Shown: positions 1-10,212 of the stretch, piece after piece
How the letters are laid out: every line of letters starts with the position of its first letter
Position numbering within the stretch: the stretch's first letter is position 1
Assembly (NCBI RefSeq): GCF_003054445.1
Contig: NC_042507.1
Span: forward strand, 1,240,001-1,304,000
DNA from: Pichia kudriavzevii
Taxonomy: Eukaryota > Ascomycota > Pichiomycetes > Pichiales > Pichiaceae
DNA: 64,000 nt
Reading direction: 5' to 3'
The notes under the pieces: model-generated
Told to the model about the DNA's origin: nothing
The model's input: only the letters and a program-made list of their open reading frames with translations
Databases searched by the model: none
Program-made: the position numbers and the translations under genes

Positions 1-2
1 TT

Positions 3-1061
3 CAGTTATATAGCTCACCAACAGGTGCCAACTATAAAGAGACGCTCGAGAAGAGGGTCATCAATGATTTTGCTAGGCATGAGGACATCTTAGAATGGGA
101 TGACGGTGTCCAAGAAGATCAGGAGGAAAGCGCAGCTTCTTCCAGTAATGATGACTTTTTCTCGAAATGGGATAAACCAACAAATACACCATCACCATTA
201 GGATCTCGACCAATTACGCCACTCAACAATAGCTCAACCAGCTTGAACAGCAAGCCTGAAAAGAAAGCTGCGCCAGTTAGAAGAGTTATCAATAAGAGCG
301 TTGGAGGAGGCGGCGGGGCACTTTCATTGGGTAAGAAGAATATTTTAGCTTCGAATTCCTCCAATAAAAAGAAATTGAACATTAAGAAGGTTACTTCTGA
401 TGATGTTGATTTTGATGAATTCGAAAAGGAGGCAAAGAAAGAGGAACAAGAGGTCAAGAGTTTAGGATATAATCCAAACAAGGAAGACGTAAAGACTACT
501 GCTCCAATAAACGATACCAAAGGACCTGCATCCATTTTCAATAAGGGAAATTCCGGGGAGGAAGCTAGGAAGTCTTCCTTGTCTTTGTCTCCTAATGGTG
601 GTGACACACAATCCAAGAAGGTTGAAATTGATAATACCAGACAGAGTTTTGCAAAGCTAGGTTTTGGTATGACTGCATCGAAGGCAGCAGCTCAGGACAC
701 AAATGCTGGGAAGAAGTACAAGGACGTTGAATATACAGGTGAGGTTGCCAAGAGGTTTGGCTCTCAAAAGGGTATTTCGTCAGACCAATTCTATGGTACT
801 GGTAGCTACGACGAAACCAAGGCAGCTGAAGCACGCTCTAAATTACAGAACTTTTCTAATGCACAGTCTATTTCCTCCTCAGACTATTACGGCGAGGATG
901 ATGTTCAACAATTCAGAGCTAATCGTGGTGGCGATTTAGAGAGTCAAGTGATGGAATTTGCCGAGAAATATATGGGCGATGACCTCAATGTTCTAAAAGG
1001 TGCGTTGGAGGAAGGTGCTGAAAAGTTGGGAGGCTACCTACGTGATGTTCTTAGAAACTGA
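3..1061 (+). CDS. GLO3: ArfGAP Glo3, C-terminal part (5' end outside the window)
   Basis: The frame is open from base 3 with no start codon in view and ends in TGA at 1059-1061, so about 352 C-terminal residues are present. The catalytic ArfGAP zinc finger must lie upstream of the window. What is visible is the Glo3 tail: a basic, low-complexity linker and then the Glo3 motif, with the two related blocks GISSDQFYGTGSYDE and SISSSDYYGEDD separated by an AAEARSKLQNFSNA segment. It ends in an amphipathic helix (MEFAEKYMGDDLNVLKGALEEGAEKLGGYL in outline). In the family, Glo3 stimulates Arf1 GTP hydrolysis on Golgi COPI vesicles, and this tail binds coatomer and membranes. BNA4 follows in tandem after about 270 bases. 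Confidence 0.9.
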   Translation, partial: QLYSSPTGANYKETLEKRVINDFARHEDILEWDDGVQEDQEESAASSSNDDFFSKWDKPTNTPSPLGSRPITPLNNSSTSLNSKPEKKAAPVRRVINKSVGGGGGALSLGKKNILASNSSNKKKLNIKKVTSDDVDFDEFEKEAKKEEQEVKSLGYNPNKEDVKTTAPINDTKGPASIFNKGNSGEEARKSSLSLSPNGGDTQSKKVEIDNTRQSFAKLGFGMTASKAAAQDTNAGKKYKDVEYTGEVAKRFGSQKGISSDQFYGTGSYDETKAAEARSKLQNFSNAQSISSSDYYGEDDVQQFRANRGGDLESQVMEFAEKYMGDDLNVLKGALEEGAEKLGGYLRDVLRN

Positions 1062-1332
1062 TTGAACACGTATATCTGGATAAGTAAGCATTGTATTTCA
1101 GCGATTTTAGATCGGCTCTTAATTAAGAGAGTCAGTAATACCTGTAATATAAACATTCTCACATCTATTGTGCCCCCTAAAATAGTAATGATAGTAAACT
1201 CTCGGAAACTCTATGTCATGCGGTATTAAGAGTGAGACCGTTGAGAAAAAAAATCATGCAATTTTCCTGAAACGTTAGTGCTATGATACATTCTTTTTAA
1301 GTTCAACCTATTTATTTTGGTACATTGAGACA

Positions 1333-2655
1333 ATGCCATCAGTAGCAGTTATAGGATCAGGATTGGTTGGATGTCTTACAGCGTTAGCGCTAGGACATCG
1401 TGGACATGAGGTTACATTGGTTGACATGAGGCCAGACCCAAGATTGGCTGATAAATCCGAGAAGAATTTAAGATCAATCAATTTAGCTGTCAGTGACCGT
1501 GGCATCCGTGCGTTGAAATTTGTGGATCCCAATATGGCGGAGAGAGTCTTAGATGGGATTATCCCAATGTATGGTCGTATGATTCACCCATTGAATGGTG
1601 AACCAGAAAGTCAGATATACGGTTTATTTGGTGAGAGTATCAATTCTATTGATAGGGCAAAATTGAATGAAAACCTGCTGGATGAGATTGAGATGTTCAA
1701 CAAAGGGAGTGATAAGCCGATCAAGTTGGTTTTCAACAAGAAAACTGAAAAGATATCTTTCAAAAATGGGTTAGCACAAGTTGATGGTGAAACTTTTGAT
1801 TTTGTTGTTGGATGTGATGGTTCATATTCCAATACACGTTATCAAATGCAAAAATATGTTAGAATGAACTATAGCCAAGAATACATTGATAAATGTTATT
1901 TGGAGTTGTACATTCCGCCTGGGCCAAATGGGAGCTTCTCTATTGATGCTAATCATCTACATATCTGGCCACGTAAAGAGTTTATGTTGATTGCTTTGGC
2001 AAATAGTGATGGTTCATTTACATCAACTTTTTTTGGGCCATGGGGATTAACGGAGTCACTGAATAAACGGGAGACGATTGAAGATTTCTTTACAAGGAAT
2101 TTTCCTGATGCAGTGGAACTTATTGGTATAGATAATATTGTCAATGTGTTTTTAAAGAACCCAAAGGGTGCACTCATGCAAGTTACGTGCAACAAGTACA
2201 ACTATGAAGATAAATGTATTATCCTTGGAGACGCATCACATTCTATGGTTCCATTCTATGGGCAAGGTATGAACTGCGGATTTGAAGATGTTCGTATACT
2301 TATGGAATTACTTGATAGTAAGCCAACACGCAGAGAGGCATTTGACGAGTATACTAGAGCCAGACATGAAGACTTGAAGTCGATTCTTAAGCTTGCCCTT
2401 GACAACTATAGAGAAATGTCTACAAAAGTCATTTCCTCTGCATACTTGTTCAGGAAAACCCTGGATGGTATTTTGGGCCGTATGATTCCATCTTTGTGGG
2501 TACCAATGTACACCATGGTTTCATTCCGTGGCGACATTCCGTACAGGGAGTGTATTAGAAGAGAGAGGAGACAAACCCGGATCTTAAAGGCCATCGAATG
2601 GAGTGTCATTGCTACTATTGGTATTTCTGCCTACTGTAAATGGAGAAAAAACTAA
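1333..2655 (+). CDS. BNA4: Kynurenine 3-monooxygenase
   Basis: 440-residue FAD monooxygenase that hydroxylates L-kynurenine to 3-hydroxykynurenine in de novo NAD synthesis, on the outer mitochondrial membrane. The N-terminus has the Rossmann dinucleotide motif GSGLVGCLTALALGHRGHEV. The second FAD motif is GDASHSMVPFYGQGMNCGFE near residue 300, which is diagnostic for this enzyme. A hydrophobic C-terminal segment (about residues 418-435, SVIATIGISAYC) fits the tail anchor of the family. The length is close to that of other yeast Bna4 proteins. The start is the first ATG of the frame, right at the conserved N-terminus. Two adjacent CTG codons at 1675-1680 encode a conserved Leu-Leu, which supports the standard code. 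Confidence 0.96.
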   Translation: MPSVAVIGSGLVGCLTALALGHRGHEVTLVDMRPDPRLADKSEKNLRSINLAVSDRGIRALKFVDPNMAERVLDGIIPMYGRMIHPLNGEPESQIYGLFGESINSIDRAKLNENLLDEIEMFNKGSDKPIKLVFNKKTEKISFKNGLAQVDGETFDFVVGCDGSYSNTRYQMQKYVRMNYSQEYIDKCYLELYIPPGPNGSFSIDANHLHIWPRKEFMLIALANSDGSFTSTFFGPWGLTESLNKRETIEDFFTRNFPDAVELIGIDNIVNVFLKNPKGALMQVTCNKYNYEDKCIILGDASHSMVPFYGQGMNCGFEDVRILMELLDSKPTRREAFDEYTRARHEDLKSILKLALDNYREMSTKVISSAYLFRKTLDGILGRMIPSLWVPMYTMVSFRGDIPYRECIRRERRQTRILKAIEWSVIATIGISAYCKWRKN

Positions 2656-3089
2656 TGCCTATTACATATAGAAAAATATATGTATATGTATGTATGTATG
2701 TATTTATATATACATGAGTATACATACAGTTTGATAAACAAAAACCTGCTCAACTAATGATCTAGTAAAATGTGAGAGAGTATAACAATACCCGACCATG
2801 AGTGTGAATGGTCCATATTTTCATCTCCGTCGGTTATATAAGGAACAGAACAGATGTCTCTGACCTACAAAAACTCTGACTACCAAGAGTATGGACTCCC
2901 ACCAACTTTGGGAACACCACATCACTCGCATATGTACTCAATCTATCCCCATGAACTAATTTGCAACCAAAAGAGTCATTCCAGTAATCAGGTCAGTTAT
3001 TGTCAAAGATAACAGTAGATAGATAACTGTTGAGCCACCCAACTAGAAATAGAACAAGACACGCCGGAAATTCCCCTTTTAAGCAGTCA

Positions 3090-3099
3090 CCGGTGCCGG
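3090..3099. promoter_or_regulatory. Leu3 operator 1 (CCGGTGCCGG)
   Basis: Exact match to the Leu3 consensus CCGGNNCCGG, 221 bases upstream of the LEU1 ATG. Leu3 is a zinc-cluster regulator that represses the leucine genes, or activates them when alpha-isopropylmalate is bound. Confidence 0.85.
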
Positions 3100-3123
3100 T
3101 CAACGCGCCCAAATTGGAAATTC

Positions 3124-3133
3124 CCGGTACCGG
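3124..3133. promoter_or_regulatory. Leu3 operator 2 (CCGGTACCGG)
   Basis: A second exact CCGGNNCCGG match, fully palindromic, 34 bases downstream of the first (start to start) and 187 bases upstream of the LEU1 ATG. Each site lies next to a GGAAATTCCC block (about 3065-3075 and 3116-3125), which suggests a local duplication. Confidence 0.88.
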
Positions 3134-3213
3134 ATTGGCTGATGTTCATTTTCTGAGAGAATAACAAATTCTATTTTTTGTGATTTTTTTTTCCAGACAG
3201 AAGATAAATTTCA

Positions 3214-3220
3214 TATATAA
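3214..3220 (+). promoter_or_regulatory. TATA box of LEU1
   Basis: TATATAA, 101 bases upstream of the LEU1 ATG and downstream of both Leu3 operators, in the usual order for a regulated yeast promoter. Confidence 0.6.
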
Positions 3221-3320
3221 GGCCTGTGATCCCCAGTTAGCCGTTTAAGGTGTTGGTCAATTGTCAATATCTGTATATCTGATAATCAATCAACTATATA
3301 CTCATTGCTTAATCATAACA

Positions 3321-5615
3321 ATGTCCACTCTATATGACAAGGTTTTCGCTGACCATGTGGTCCACACGGATGAATCCGGTTCCACGCTTATATATATTGA
3401 CAGACATTTAGTCCACGAAGTCACTTCTCCTCAGGCTTTCGAAGGTCTAACAACCGCAGGCAGATCAGTCAGAAGACCAGATTGCACATTGGTTACTGTT
3501 GACCATAACATTCCAACGATTTCAAGAAAGAACTTCAAAAATGTCTCCACTTTCATTGAACAAGAAGACTCCAGATTACAAGTTGAAACTTTAGAACAAA
3601 ACGTCAAAGATTTCAATCTTGCATATTTTGGCATGAGCGATGACAGGCAAGGTATTGTGCATGTTGTTGGTCCAGAACAAGGTTTCACCCTGCCAGGCAC
3701 AACCGTAGTCTGTGGTGACTCTCATACTTCTACCCACGGTGCCTTTGGTGCTTTAGCTTTTGGTATTGGTACTTCTGAAGTTGAACATGTTCTAGCTACC
3801 CAAACCCTTATCCAAGCAAAATCGAAGAATATGTTAATCAGGATCGACGGGGATTTAAAGCCAGGTATTACGTCTAAGGATTTGGTTCTTCATGTGATTG
3901 GTGTTATTGGTACTGCTGGTGGTACCGGTTCTGTCATTGAATTTGCAGGTAAGGCAATCAGAGATTTGAGTATGGAGGCTAGAATGTCTATTTGTAATAT
4001 GGCCATTGAAGCAGGTGCGCGTGCAGGTATGATTGCACCTGATCAGATTACATTTGACTATATTAAGGGAAGACCTCTAGCGCCACAAGGTGAAGAATGG
4101 GAAAAAGCCGTTAAATACTGGAAGACTCTCTATAGTGACGAAAATGCTAAATTCGATAAGGAAGTCATCATTAAGGCTGAAGATATTGTACCAACTATTA
4201 CCTGGGGTAACTCACCTCAAGACGCGTTGCCAATTACTGGTAAAGTCCCAGATCCAAAAGATTTTAAGGATGATATTACCAGATCTGGTGTTGAAGCTGC
4301 CTTAGAATATATGGGCCTCACTGCAAATACTCCATTACAAGAAATTCCAATTGACAAGGTTTTTATTGGTTCTTGTACCAATTCTAGAATCGAGGATTTA
4401 AGAGAAGCGGCAAAGGTTGTTATCGGACACAAAAAGGCAGAAAATGTCAAATTAGCACTTGTTGTTCCAGGTTCAGGTTTGGTCAAGAAACAAGCTGAAA
4501 AGGAAGGTTTAGATAAGATTTTCCAAGCTGCTGGTTTTGAGTGGAGAGAAGCTGGTTGTTCTATGTGTCTTGGTATGAATCCAGATATCTTGGATCCACA
4601 TGAGAGATGTGCTTCGACTTCTAACAGAAATTTCAGGGGTAGACAAGGTGCTCTAAGTAGGACACACTTAATGTCACCTGCAATGGCTGCAGCTGCAGGT
4701 ATCGTTGGTCATTTCACCGATATCAGAAACTTCAAATATAATACATCTGATGCACCACAAGTTCAACTATCTTCAGGTAATGAAGAAGAAGATAAAGAAT
4801 TGCAAGATGCACTTTATGAGCATGAAAAGGAACCTATTCAAACTGTAGATTCCAGTGAAGAAATCAATGATATCCCACCAAATCCGGCAAACGAACCCGA
4901 AACTGCAGCTGTTGGTGGTATTGAAAAGTTCACAATTTTAAAGTCAGTTGCTGCTCCAATGGAACGTGCAAACATCGATACTGATGCAATCATTCCAAAA
5001 CAGTTTTTGAAAACTATTAAAAGAACAGGATTATCGAAAGGTCTTTTCTACGAGTCACGTTTTGTCAAGGACGCACAAGGCAATGATGTAGCAACCGATT
5101 TTGTTCTTAATGTGGCACCCTTTAACAAGGCGAATATCATTGTTTGTACAGGTGATAACTTTGGTTGTGGATCTTCAAGAGAACATGCTCCTTGGGCATT
5201 GAAAGATTTTGGTATTAAATCAATCATTGCACCTTCATTTGGTGATATTTTCTACAACAACTCTTTCAAAAATGGATTATTACCAATTAGATTGCCACAA
5301 TCTATTATCCAAGAAAAAATATACCCGATCGCTAAGGCTGAAAAGGAAATTACTGTTGATCTAGTTAATCAACAAATTAGAGGACCAGATGATGAAGTTT
5401 TGGTTGAACACTTTGATGTTGAACCATTCAGGAAACATTGTTTAGTTAATGGATTAGACGATATTGGAATTACTTTAACAAAGAGCAAATTCATTGATGA
5501 ATTTGAAGCACTAAGGAAGAATAAGTTTTCTTTTATTGAAATGGGTTCAAGAAAGTATATTCCTGTCAAAGGTGCGAAAAAATCACCATACGGTAATACT
5601 GCACAAGAATGGTAG
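3321..5615 (+). CDS. LEU1: 3-Isopropylmalate dehydratase (fused LeuC-LeuD)
   Basis: 764-residue enzyme converting 2-isopropylmalate to 3-isopropylmalate, the second step of leucine synthesis. The large-subunit half carries [21 protein letters not shown] and the [4Fe-4S] ligands in GSCTNSR and [11 protein letters not shown]. An acidic linker (about residues 485-525) leads to the small-subunit domain with [18 protein letters not shown] and [17 protein letters not shown]. The frame stays open 60 bases farther upstream without an ATG. I chose the ATG at 3321 because [14 protein letters not shown] is the conserved N-terminus. Two perfect Leu3 operators upstream indicate control by leucine-pathway flux. 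BRN1 converges on it after 79 bases. Confidence 0.97.
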   Translation: MSTLYDKVFADHVVHTDESGSTLIYIDRHLVHEVTSPQAFEGLTTAGRSVRRPDCTLVTVDHNIPTISRKNFKNVSTFIEQEDSRLQVETLEQNVKDFNLAYFGMSDDRQGIVHVVGPEQGFTLPGTTVVCGDSHTSTHGAFGALAFGIGTSEVEHVLATQTLIQAKSKNMLIRIDGDLKPGITSKDLVLHVIGVIGTAGGTGSVIEFAGKAIRDLSMEARMSICNMAIEAGARAGMIAPDQITFDYIKGRPLAPQGEEWEKAVKYWKTLYSDENAKFDKEVIIKAEDIVPTITWGNSPQDALPITGKVPDPKDFKDDITRSGVEAALEYMGLTANTPLQEIPIDKVFIGSCTNSRIEDLREAAKVVIGHKKAENVKLALVVPGSGLVKKQAEKEGLDKIFQAAGFEWREAGCSMCLGMNPDILDPHERCASTSNRNFRGRQGALSRTHLMSPAMAAAAGIVGHFTDIRNFKYNTSDAPQVQLSSGNEEEDKELQDALYEHEKEPIQTVDSSEEINDIPPNPANEPETAAVGGIEKFTILKSVAAPMERANIDTDAIIPKQFLKTIKRTGLSKGLFYESRFVKDAQGNDVATDFVLNVAPFNKANIIVCTGDNFGCGSSREHAPWALKDFGIKSIIAPSFGDIFYNNSFKNGLLPIRLPQSIIQEKIYPIAKAEKEITVDLVNQQIRGPDDEVLVEHFDVEPFRKHCLVNGLDDIGITLTKSKFIDEFEALRKNKFSFIEMGSRKYIPVKGAKKSPYGNTAQEW

Positions 5616-5694
5616 TCTTCTTCTTTTGAAAAAAAAAAAGCATTTAGTATCTTCTGTATACACATATACAAACTAACACTTAAAATTATCTCCT

Positions 5695-7599
5695 TTACGC
5701 TCTATGTACTAGTAAATCTTTAAAGTTGTCTTTGTTTTCTAATGTCAATCCTTGTTCATTAGCTAAATGGAGTAAACAAATAAAGCAAAAACTTGTACTT
5801 AAATCCTGTTTTACTCGGGTATCATACTTTGATGAGACTTTTTCAACAATTTCCGTAAATTTCAAGGTCACTGCAGTCTTTTCATCATTTGATTTTCTCT
5901 TTCTACTGCTCTCAATTGAATCCCACAAATTATGTTTGAGTAGTCTAACATCAACTTTTTTGACACGTTTGTCATAAGGAATTGAATCATATTTGTTATT
6001 GCGTGGTTGGACAGGTTCATCAAACTCAAAGCCAACAGGGTCTTCAAAGACTGGATGGTCATTGACATCACTATTGTATTCATCCTCCAAAAATGGTTCA
6101 CTTAGTATAGAATCATTTAATATCCTTTTTTGATAATTATCAGCAAAAAACTCTTCATTGGCTGGTAAGTTATCAGCGTCTCGATCTCCTAATATATCTT
6201 TGCCAATCAAATCTATATTTTTGAAATGCTGATCTTTTCTTCTCTTTAATAGTATAGTGTCTGCCAATTGTTTTGGTTTGAGAGTTAGATAAGCCAATTT
6301 TTTAGCTGAAAATGAAGAATCGTGGGGTAAAAGATGCTTATGATAATTATTTCGATCCCTTTCAGGAAGAAGAATATGTGATAGATAATCTGTGTTTTCA
6401 AAGTGGTCAAAATCACCATTGAAATCGATAATACATTTTTCTTTATCCGTTTTCTTAGTCTTTGTCTTGTGCTTCTTCTTCAACAAATGATTATAGTCTA
6501 ATTGACGCCTTACGCGTGCAATTTTCCAATATAATTCCGATCGTGACCCAATATTATCATAAAGCTCAATTAATTTCAAATCCGGCTTCAAATCTTGCAC
6601 CTCATTAACGATATTTTTGGGATCAAACATTCTGTTGAGCATTTGATTAACTCCGCTATCATCAACATCATCAGAATCAAACACATCCATCAAAAGTGAA
6701 TAATTAGTTCGTCGAGAGGTATTAGCATCAGCATCATTATTATCATCATCTGCATCACTGATTTCATCTATGTCATTATCCTCTTTTGATTCTGGTTCAA
6801 GTAATGGTAATGAGACATCCATCACAACATAGTCCGTCGAAATGGTCTCTATTTGATAACTTCGTCGTTGCTCCTCTTCCAAAAACGATACATCAAGCTC
6901 CTCAAGTTTGGAATTTACATCATCAATCTGTTCATTTTGTACTAAGCCCCAACTTGGACAAACAGTGGAATCATGCAATGAATTCCAATCAACCAAGGAG
7001 TGCAACCTTTCCCAGTCTATATTATCACTATTATTAGCACTACCATCTTTGTCATGATTCTTTTCACCGAAATTATTACCGTCTATACCATGAGTAATAA
7101 CATCATTTTGATCAGTGACTATCCTACCAAATTTATCGATATGTAATAAGTTATTCAACATCCCTTTAGCGCCACCTTCATCAAACTCTACTATCAAGTT
7201 TTTAAACATGGGATCAATGATATGCCCTTTACCATCACGTAACTTTAATGAATCGAAAGAGTTGGCTAGATCCTTTTTTATTCGTTTCTTAGCTTTATGC
7301 GGTTTTTCAACTTCATCCAATGATTCTTCTTGCTGATTGTGATTAAGGGTATACAGTAGAACACCTGTATCATGCACCGCAGATTCCACACGGTTTGAAT
7401 AGATACGCATGCAACCATCTAATGTTGCACTTGCTCTCTGGAAATTGATTGAATCACCATCTCTCAAAACATTGAAATCTGCAAAATAATCAATCAATGC
7501 CACATTCCATACATCTGAGGATGTTAGTTTGTTATCTGTAGCCAACTTGAGCAAACTCTCAAAAGTCTCCTTTTGATCGAGAGGCTCTGATGTTGACAT
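5695..7599 (-). CDS. BRN1: Condensin kleisin subunit Brn1 (barren/CAP-H)
   Basis: 634-residue kleisin linking Smc2-Smc4 heads and recruiting the HEAT subunits of condensin in chromosome compaction. The diagnostic N-terminal block LATDNKLTSSDVWNVALIDY, followed by INFQRASATLDGCMRIYSNRVES, matches the SMC-binding region of the barren family. The middle is acidic and low in complexity. Conserved patches recur at GSRSELYWKIARVRRQLDYN and in the C-terminal winged-helix region ending LLVHRA. The reading frame extends 54 bases farther upstream without an ATG, so I take the ATG at 7597-7599 (MSTSEPLDQ). It is shorter than S. cerevisiae Brn1 because it lacks an N-terminal extension. It shares a 275-base divergent promoter with IME4. 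Confidence 0.92.
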   Translation of the reverse strand: MSTSEPLDQKETFESLLKLATDNKLTSSDVWNVALIDYFADFNVLRDGDSINFQRASATLDGCMRIYSNRVESAVHDTGVLLYTLNHNQQEESLDEVEKPHKAKKRIKKDLANSFDSLKLRDGKGHIIDPMFKNLIVEFDEGGAKGMLNNLLHIDKFGRIVTDQNDVITHGIDGNNFGEKNHDKDGSANNSDNIDWERLHSLVDWNSLHDSTVCPSWGLVQNEQIDDVNSKLEELDVSFLEEEQRRSYQIETISTDYVVMDVSLPLLEPESKEDNDIDEISDADDDNNDADANTSRRTNYSLLMDVFDSDDVDDSGVNQMLNRMFDPKNIVNEVQDLKPDLKLIELYDNIGSRSELYWKIARVRRQLDYNHLLKKKHKTKTKKTDKEKCIIDFNGDFDHFENTDYLSHILLPERDRNNYHKHLLPHDSSFSAKKLAYLTLKPKQLADTILLKRRKDQHFKNIDLIGKDILGDRDADNLPANEEFFADNYQKRILNDSILSEPFLEDEYNSDVNDHPVFEDPVGFEFDEPVQPRNNKYDSIPYDKRVKKVDVRLLKHNLWDSIESSRKRKSNDEKTAVTLKFTEIVEKVSSKYDTRVKQDLSTSFCFICLLHLANEQGLTLENKDNFKDLLVHRA

Positions 7600-7874
7600 A
7601 CTTAGATGGCTCTTGTTTGTGACTACTTTAGAAGGCAGTGTTAATGTAATCACTGATAAAACACCTAGGATAAACTGGGGAGAAGAAAATATCTAGCGAA
7701 TGTATAGTTTAAATGTTTACCTGATTGCATAAATAAATATATATTTTTTCAGGTATTACAATAATTAAGGCAAATGCTCATCACTTTATACTTCCAATTC
7801 ATTAGAAGGAGATTCATTTTTGTTTTTATTTATACCTACATATACCACAAGTACTAGGTTGTCTTATTGATCTA

Positions 7875-9746
7875 ATGGATAGGAAAGTGGTCGAGATTGT
7901 GAAGTTTTTACTAGAGTTCACCCCTTTACTAACCTCCCCACCGGTCGATGGTAGTATACCAGAGATATATTTTATCTTTGTATCGTCCTCGTATTCAAAA
8001 GGTAAGGATAAAGTGTCCTGGTTGCAGTTCACCAGGTACTTGAAAATTATAGATGAGTTAGGTAATGGGGTGATTGAATGTGTACCTAGAAATTCATTAG
8101 GGAAAGTATATGATGATCCATTTCGATGCTTTGATCGAATTGCGTGGATCAACCAGCTAGCATTGGCACTATTATTGAGAACATCACAGAGGATGAATGA
8201 CGCCAATCGCCCCAAAGAGGAGGAGAGGGTGAATAATGGGAATGAGATTGAGGTTGAGATACCAACTAGCAAGGAGGAGAAACTAAAATACGTGTTGGAG
8301 TTAATTGATGGCGAGCCACCAGTTAAATCGGAGAATGATATCTATCCAGTTAAAATCATAACCAACAAGAAACTGATCCCAAGGGATATCAATGACACGT
8401 ACTCGTTAACAACACGTGGCTCTAGGCTAGAGCAGCTGGAGTATCTCTTGAACACTCCCTGTGCCTCACATGAGCTTCAAAGAGAAAGGTGTAGGTTAAG
8501 GACAACCAAGAAACCATTCTATGAATGCTGTGAAGATGTTGAGCATGCCCAAATACTAAGTGGTTTGACTACATTTGATAAGAATACGAGTTACTGTAGG
8601 TTGCACCAAGAGAAGGCGAAAAAGTTAAGAAATGATGTGGTCAAATGTCATGAGAGGAAAATGCATTTTATACCTATAATACAGAGTCAAACCGACGTCA
8701 AACTAGGTGATTGTTCATATTTGGATACTTGTCATAAAATGGCATCATGTCGGTATGTCCATTATGGGCAACTAATGCCTCGTAGTTTCCAAATGACCAA
8801 TGAGAGTGACTTAGATGGAATCACGTTGAAGGAGACCCCAAAAGTAGAAGCCACAAATACCAAATGCGATTGTGATTATTCTGATGAAGATAATATCGAT
8901 GTTAATGTTGATGATATTAATCATTATAATTGTTATAATAGTAATAACAATGGAGTCAACAACTATGTCGGTGTGAATTTCAAAGTTAATGTTGATGACA
9001 ATGAAGTTAATGACCAGCAAGAGATTGAAATTAACGAGAATATACGTGTATGGGACTATACTAGGGGTGAACCAACATGTACATTTCTCAAGCCTGAACT
9101 TCCAGCACAATGGATCAATGTGGATCTTACCAAGATCGACCTATCCATCTTAGGGACTGACTACGGAATAGTTATAGCTGATCCCAGCTGGACAATACAC
9201 ATGAACCTCAACTACTCCTCTATGCGAGATGAGGAACTAGCCCGACTACGTATTGACAAGCTCCAACGGGAAGGACTTTTATTACTCTGGGTTACTGGAA
9301 GGACCCTTGAAACGGGCAAGCGATATTTGGAGAAATGGGGGTATACACTATGCAACGAGATAACATGGATTAAGACGTCACAGTTGGTGAGGACCATCTC
9401 AACGGGGAGGACTGGCCACTGGCTCAACCACAGTAAGGAGCATCTTCTTGTTGGTAATAAAGGCTCAATTGTTGCCAAATGGCTCAGCACAGGAGGAGAT
9501 CCACAAATACTTGTTGCCTCAACTAGGGAAACGAGCCGCAAACCTGATGAAGTTTATGGACTCTGTGAGAGGCTTGCTGGTTCGAACGGTGTTCGGAAAC
9601 TCGAGCTCTTTGGACGTTCACACAATATTAGGAAAGGATGGATAACTGTAGGGAACCAGGTGGACGGTGCACGGGTGCTGAGTGCTGAATTACGTAAACA
9701 ATTAAATGGTGGAATTAGTTGCATTGCTAGTACTAATGAGGTGTAA
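7875..9746 (+). CDS. IME4: mRNA N6-adenosine methyltransferase Ime4 (METTL3 family)
   Basis: 623-residue protein of the MT-A70 family, which methylates adenosine in mRNA and in yeast promotes meiosis. A cysteine-rich zinc-finger region at about residues 280-300 (DCSYLDTCHKMASCRYVHYG) matches the family's CCCH module. A low-complexity Asp/Asn segment follows (about 335-385). The methyltransferase domain contains LLLLWVTGRTLETGKRYLEK and TGRTGHWLNHSKEHLLVG, the RNA/SAM loop. The catalytic motif, normally DPPW, reads DPSW at residues 436-439 (bases 9180-9191), while the residues around it are conserved. This may lower activity or may be tolerated. The METTL14-type paralogue carries EPPL, so this is the METTL3-type member. 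Confidence 0.9.
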   Translation: MDRKVVEIVKFLLEFTPLLTSPPVDGSIPEIYFIFVSSSYSKGKDKVSWLQFTRYLKIIDELGNGVIECVPRNSLGKVYDDPFRCFDRIAWINQLALALLLRTSQRMNDANRPKEEERVNNGNEIEVEIPTSKEEKLKYVLELIDGEPPVKSENDIYPVKIITNKKLIPRDINDTYSLTTRGSRLEQLEYLLNTPCASHELQRERCRLRTTKKPFYECCEDVEHAQILSGLTTFDKNTSYCRLHQEKAKKLRNDVVKCHERKMHFIPIIQSQTDVKLGDCSYLDTCHKMASCRYVHYGQLMPRSFQMTNESDLDGITLKETPKVEATNTKCDCDYSDEDNIDVNVDDINHYNCYNSNNNGVNNYVGVNFKVNVDDNEVNDQQEIEINENIRVWDYTRGEPTCTFLKPELPAQWINVDLTKIDLSILGTDYGIVIADPSWTIHMNLNYSSMRDEELARLRIDKLQREGLLLLWVTGRTLETGKRYLEKWGYTLCNEITWIKTSQLVRTISTGRTGHWLNHSKEHLLVGNKGSIVAKWLSTGGDPQILVASTRETSRKPDEVYGLCERLAGSNGVRKLELFGRSHNIRKGWITVGNQVDGARVLSAELRKQLNGGISCIASTNEV

Positions 9747-10212
9747 GTGTACAATAGAGTACACTGTACTACAATATAATGTGCTCCGATACAATAGGGA
9801 TTGACAATGTACGATTTCAGGTATAGTATACCATCGTAAACTGCAAGACATAAGGAAATTTATGTTATTTTTCACTTTTTACTAAATTTGCTATTGAGGG
9901 AGCCGCAGCCAATGAGAGGAGAGAAGCTTAGGACTTCCCCCCCCCCCTTGTTACTGGATTTGGAAGGGTTTTTCTTTTTATGCTAATTTTTCTCATTTTT
10001 GGTGGATGTTTGCAAAATGCGGATTGTGAGATGATTGGGGGGTTGGGGGAGGATGGAAGTAGTATTGGATGATTATTGGGATCTTCAATTCACACCATTT
10101 CACTGGATTGTAAGCTTGCATTTCTTGGTTGATACACCAATTTGAAGTTTTTTTTTATTTCCCTGCTCTGATTCCCTCTTGTACCATCTAAATACACCGC
10201 ATCGTTGTCAAC
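9747..10212. other. IME4-COX13 intergenic region with COX13 promoter
   Basis: 466 bases. It contains a CCAATGA box at 9909-9915, a run of 11 C at 9937-9947 and a T-rich stretch just before COX13. No other gene is seen. Confidence 0.6.
9909..9915 (+). promoter_or_regulatory. HAP-type CCAAT box upstream of COX13
   Basis: CCAATGA fits the Hap2/3/4/5 consensus CCAATNA and lies about 300 bases upstream of the COX13 ATG, as expected for a respiratory gene. Confidence 0.6.

Larger units (their letters stand above)
2656..3320. other. BNA4-LEU1 intergenic region
   Basis: 665 bases between tandem genes. It holds a short TATG-type microsatellite at about 2677-2704, the two Leu3 operators (3090-3099 and 3124-3133) and a TATA box (3214-3220). 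No other gene is seen. Confidence 0.7.

Noticed and set aside
7600-7730. Extra N-terminal exon for BRN1
   Set aside because: A GTAAAC donor and CCCCAG acceptor can be found, but the phases do not match and there is no branch site.
9583-9593. GGTTCGAAC resembling a tRNA B box
   Set aside because: It lies inside the IME4 coding sequence with no A box or cloverleaf around it.
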